DNA of 64,000 nucleotides from JAJRRS01 sp965230275 (GTDB taxonomy: Bacteria; Planctomycetota; Phycisphaerae; Phycisphaerales; Phycisphaeraceae), in contig CBDDKO010000002.1 of assembly GCA_965230275.1 (NCBI GenBank), positions 2,976,001 to 3,040,000 on the forward strand, written 5' to 3'. Every line of letters starts with the position of its first letter. Position 1 is the first letter of the stretch. The position numbers and the translations under genes are program-made. Of the stretch, positions 61,414 to 64,000 are shown in pieces. Under the pieces are notes generated by a model, which was not told where the DNA came from, did no database searches, and saw only the letters and a list, made by a program, of their open reading frames with translations.

Positions 61414-62916
61414 TCAGGCAGGGATCGTGCTAGGCAGTTGAGGGTCTGAGTGTTCGGTATAGCCAAGCTCTGTCAGCACCTGTTCGCGCGGGACACCGAC
61501 TTCGATCTTCATCAGTGCGTTTCGTAGGAGCTGCGAATCGGTGTCGGGCAGCGGCTCCGCCCAATCAATACGGATCCCCCGCTCCTCGGGCTTGCTCGGT
61601 AATACGCCGTACACATCCGCCGCATGAAGCAGTAGCTCACAGATCGCCTCGATACCGTGCCCGTAGGTCAGGCGCTTCTTGTCAACCTTTGCAAGAAGGC
61701 CCATCATCACGATGCGCAGCGCGTTCTCGCTGGTCAGGTTGCCAACCTTTGCACGGAGCAGGCCGGCCGCCAGGGGGCTGACTGTGCTGGACTTGTCCAT
61801 CGCCTCGCGGATCTCTGCGATGTGAGAATCTTCTGACGGGCTGTCTCCATCGCCCCCAAACTCTGTAATTGAGGCGTCGGGATTGTCGGTGGACCACATC
61901 TGGCCCGGGCCGACCGGCCGCTCGGTGAAGTGCTCAATCCCCTTGCCGAGATACATCTTGAACGATTGGAATGTCACGCGATTGGCTCGATCTGACAGGC
62001 GTGTGTTGAGTTCATCTTGCAGGGGGATCAAAGGCTCAACTTCACTCAGCCCCTCGTAGAACAATGGCTGTGATAGGTTCTGTATGTGAACCACCGGCAC
62101 ACGACCGAGTCGGTTTACGCTTTCTGTAATCAGTTTCGGCTTCCCACCGAATGCGCCGGGGTTCCCTCGGAAGCATTGATAGCTTTCTGCCGTCCAGACC
62201 TGTGTCGTCTCAATAACCGACCGTTGCCTACGCCCCGCTCCACCCAGGACGCGGTTGCGAACCCGTGAGAGGAAGTGGTTTTGTTCGACCTGCGGAATCC
62301 GTTGGCGGAAGTGCAGGGCGTAGGCGTCGAGTCGGCGGTAATCCTCAGGGCTTACCAGCGGGATGGCCCGTGGCGCTTCAACCAACTCAAGCTGGAAACG
62401 GTCTTCGACATGACGTGCGCCAGCCAGTGGTGACGGACCGGTGTCCCTGACATTGACCAAGACATCCACAAAGCCGTACACCGAGCCGAGTAATGCCATA
62501 TCCTGAAAGAAGCGCGCCCCCCCGTTGTGCTTGATCACGCCGCGAAGGAATCTCTGAATCTCTCCGGCTTTTTCGGGACCCTTGGCTGTGCTTTGGATCA
62601 CAAACGGCTTGCCGAACATGAAGTTGACAATGGTGTTGATGCGCCAGGCGATATCATTTTCGATCACGACCTCCCGCCGGGCCTGACCCGAGGCTTGTCC
62701 GATGCTCTGGTTGGCGTGGGTCAATCGATCCGGCAGGCCCTGCGACTGAGCGAGCCCGCCCTGCCGATCGGCGGATTCGGGACGTGCTGGATTGCGGTAG
62801 TAATCCCACAACCGTCGCAGTCTTGGCTCAGCCTGTGCCTGATGTTCCTCGATCAGGACATCCAGCAATGACGGATCCAGGGTCTTAAGAACAGGGGTCT
62901 GGTTGGCTTGACTCAT
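61414..62916 (-). CDS. portal protein (SPP1 Gp6-like)
   Basis: A 500-residue portal protein, the ring through which DNA enters a phage head. Recognisable segments are RRLWDYYRNPARP, DIAWRINTIVNFMFGKPFVI with its helix-strand pattern, QDMALLGSVYGFVDVLVNVR, the long helix ending VEPLIPLQDELNTRLSDRAN, and SPLAAGLLRAKVGNLTSENA (the tunnel-loop region). Length is normal. It is the first gene of the cluster; GAGTGATC lies about 10 bases before the ATG. No terminase gene lies upstream of it, where one is expected. Confidence 0.86.
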   Translation of the reverse strand: MSQANQTPVLKTLDPSLLDVLIEEHQAQAEPRLRRLWDYYRNPARPESADRQGGLAQSQGLPDRLTHANQSIGQASGQARREVVIENDIAWRINTIVNFMFGKPFVIQSTAKGPEKAGEIQRFLRGVIKHNGGARFFQDMALLGSVYGFVDVLVNVRDTGPSPLAGARHVEDRFQLELVEAPRAIPLVSPEDYRRLDAYALHFRQRIPQVEQNHFLSRVRNRVLGGAGRRQRSVIETTQVWTAESYQCFRGNPGAFGGKPKLITESVNRLGRVPVVHIQNLSQPLFYEGLSEVEPLIPLQDELNTRLSDRANRVTFQSFKMYLGKGIEHFTERPVGPGQMWSTDNPDASITEFGGDGDSPSEDSHIAEIREAMDKSSTVSPLAAGLLRAKVGNLTSENALRIVMMGLLAKVDKKRLTYGHGIEAICELLLHAADVYGVLPSKPEERGIRIDWAEPLPDTDSQLLRNALMKIEVGVPREQVLTELGYTEHSDPQLPSTIPA

Positions 62917-63176
62917 CTGGTGATCACTCGCCTTGGTAAGGTCACATTCATGTGGGTTGCCACTTCGCGTGGCCTACACCTATGGTGAATTGACCGCTTT
63001 CGCGCGCACCAATCCCGTCCCAATGAGCACCGTTCACTCATAAGTCTTTAAATGGCAACACCCGAAGATTTGCCGCATTTTCAAAGTGCCATGTCAAGAG
63101 CTGGCCTTATTCGTGCGCACCAAAACGGCATCTTTGGGTTGCATCAGAGCCAAACTGATGATTTAATGTGCGTAGT
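62917..63176. promoter_or_regulatory. divergent regulatory gap between portal and sigma-54 activator genes
   Basis: A 260-base intergenic region serving two opposite genes. It includes two copies of GCGCACCAA (near 62998 and 63115) that could be a binding site for the neighbouring activator. I see no good sigma-70 pair for the portal gene and only a weak match (63102-63117) to a sigma-54 box on the plus strand. No RNA gene is visible. Confidence 0.4.
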
Positions 63177-64000
63177 ATGGATAGAGCTGAACAAGAATTA
63201 GTCATCCTGGAGCAGATCAGCCAAATCCTTGGCGATGGCCTCGAGTTGAGCCAAGTCTTTCAACGCGCCATGGCGCTGCTTAGCGAAAGGCTTCATATCC
63301 AACGGGCCTCATTGGTTTTATGGGATCAGGCGTCTGACCAGCTGAAGACCGTCGCCAGTATTGGATTGAGCCCGGACGAGCAGAAGCGCGGTCGATACGC
63401 CCTCGGAGAAGGCGTGACGGGCCAGGTCCTGGCGACAGGTGAGCCGGCGATTGTCCGGGATATCGCCAGCGACCCAGCCTTTCTCAACCGCACGGGCAGC
63501 CGGGACCTCCAGGCCCAGGAAGCCCCGAATAAGGCCATCAGCTTCATCTGTGTGCCGGTCCGGGATGGCGGACGGACCGTCGGGACCATCAGCATCGACA
63601 AGCCATTCCTGGACGATGTGCAGCTTCAATCAGACGCCCGATTGCTCACCATCATCGCCGGCTCAATCGCACAGACGATCCGTATCCATGATCTGATTCA
63701 GGTCGAGAAGGATCAATGGCTCGAAGAGACTCAGCAACTGCGCGACAACCTCCGCGGCAAGTATAAGTTCGACAACATCATCGGCTCGAGCCCGGCGATG
63801 CTGGATGTGCTCGCCACCATCGGCCAGGTCGCCAGCAGCCGTGCCACCGTTCTCTTGCTCGGTGAAACCGGTTGCGGCAAGGAACTGATTGCTAAAGCCA
63901 TCCATTACAACTCACCTAGGGCCGACCAACCCCTGATCCGGATCAATTGCGGCGCGCTCTCGCCTCAGTTGCTCGAGTCCGAGTTGTTCGGTCATATCAA
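63177..64000 (+). CDS. sigma-54-dependent activator with GAF sensor (partial, runs off the window)
   Basis: The first 274 codons of a NifA/NtrC-type activator. An N-terminal GAF domain (about 18-165: QVFQRAMALLSERLHIQRAS, GEGVTGQVLATGEPAIVRDI, FICVPVRDGG) senses a small molecule or redox state. A linker coiled coil follows, then the AAA+ domain: FDNIIGSSPAMLDVLATIGQ and Walker A GETGCGKE. The window ends inside the ESELFGHI motif, just before the sigma-54-contacting loop (GAFTGA) would appear. The start is the ATG at 63177 or GTG at 63168. It is divergent from the portal gene and is a good candidate for controlling the cluster. Confidence 0.9.
   Translation, partial: MDRAEQELVILEQISQILGDGLELSQVFQRAMALLSERLHIQRASLVLWDQASDQLKTVASIGLSPDEQKRGRYALGEGVTGQVLATGEPAIVRDIASDPAFLNRTGSRDLQAQEAPNKAISFICVPVRDGGRTVGTISIDKPFLDDVQLQSDARLLTIIAGSIAQTIRIHDLIQVEKDQWLEETQQLRDNLRGKYKFDNIIGSSPAMLDVLATIGQVASSRATVLLLGETGCGKELIAKAIHYNSPRADQPLIRINCGALSPQLLESELFGHI

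Noticed and set aside
63071..63092. Minus-strand sigma-54 box for the portal gene around TGGCACTTTGAAAATGC
   Set aside because: The GG-GC spacing is 12 instead of 10 bases, so it should not be functional.
63102..63117. Sigma-54 promoter (TGGCCTTATTCGTGCG) before the activator gene
   Set aside because: GG and GC are spaced correctly but the remaining consensus bases match poorly; too weak to list as a promoter.
1..64000. CRISPR array or tRNA genes
   Set aside because: No regularly spaced repeats or cloverleaf sequences were recognised in the gaps.

Overview
This window looks like a chromosomal segment of a GC-rich planctomycete, most likely class Phycisphaerae. The evidence is three PEP-CTERM surface proteins, a large protein with an N-terminal LEPR-XLL motif, a pseudopilin-like protein with an H-X9-DG motif, planctomycete dockerin-like repeats, an HTH-REC response regulator with inverted domain order, and peptidoglycan-recycling genes. 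No rRNA, tRNA or CRISPR array was seen.

Layout. 1-9.2 kb: a DUF4279 protein, a TIM-barrel isomerase, the DNA translocase FtsK with unusual acidic segments, an M3 peptidase and a secreted beta-propeller. 9.2-12.1 kb: a surface-protein block with a pseudopilin and two PEP-CTERM/lamin-tail proteins. 12.4-15.2 kb: an RNHCP protein, a PD-(D/E)XK-like protein and argG. 15.5-23.1 kb: a LEPR-XLL/FG-GAP propeller protein, a GH30 remnant and a 1,470-residue helicase with a possible nuclease tail. 23.4-31.3 kb: HDOD, MscS, a D-2-hydroxyacid dehydrogenase, ferredoxin, an orphan DNA methyltransferase and small envelope proteins. 31.4-36.4 kb: a TIM-barrel gene and a TetR-controlled redox operon (periplasmic protein, AhpD-like, thioredoxin, DUF1348, PNPOx-like) with matching operator motifs in both divergent promoters. 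36.6-50.6 kb: dnaE carrying an in-frame palindromic repeat, mscL, an esterase, ribD, an AsmA-like protein, the anmK-murQ pair, a response regulator, moaD, a HAD phosphatase and a phosphohexomutase.

50.6-62.9 kb is the most striking part: about 15 tightly packed minus-strand genes forming a phage-like particle cluster. It has a portal, a scaffold-like protein, an SU10/DUF5309-type capsid, connector-like proteins, a LamG fibre-like protein, a TIGR03790-like protein, a large hub-like protein and a holin/spanin-like end module. No terminase, integrase, replication gene, tape measure or endolysin is visible in the window. A divergent GAF/sigma-54 activator gene starts just beyond the portal gene and runs off the window. 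This could be a gene-transfer-agent-like or otherwise domesticated particle, a reduced prophage, or a relative of these. The sequence alone does not decide.

Several intergenic regions carry long nested inverted repeats built from words such as CACAGATGGACACGGATGAA. A different palindromic repeat sits inside the dnaE reading frame.
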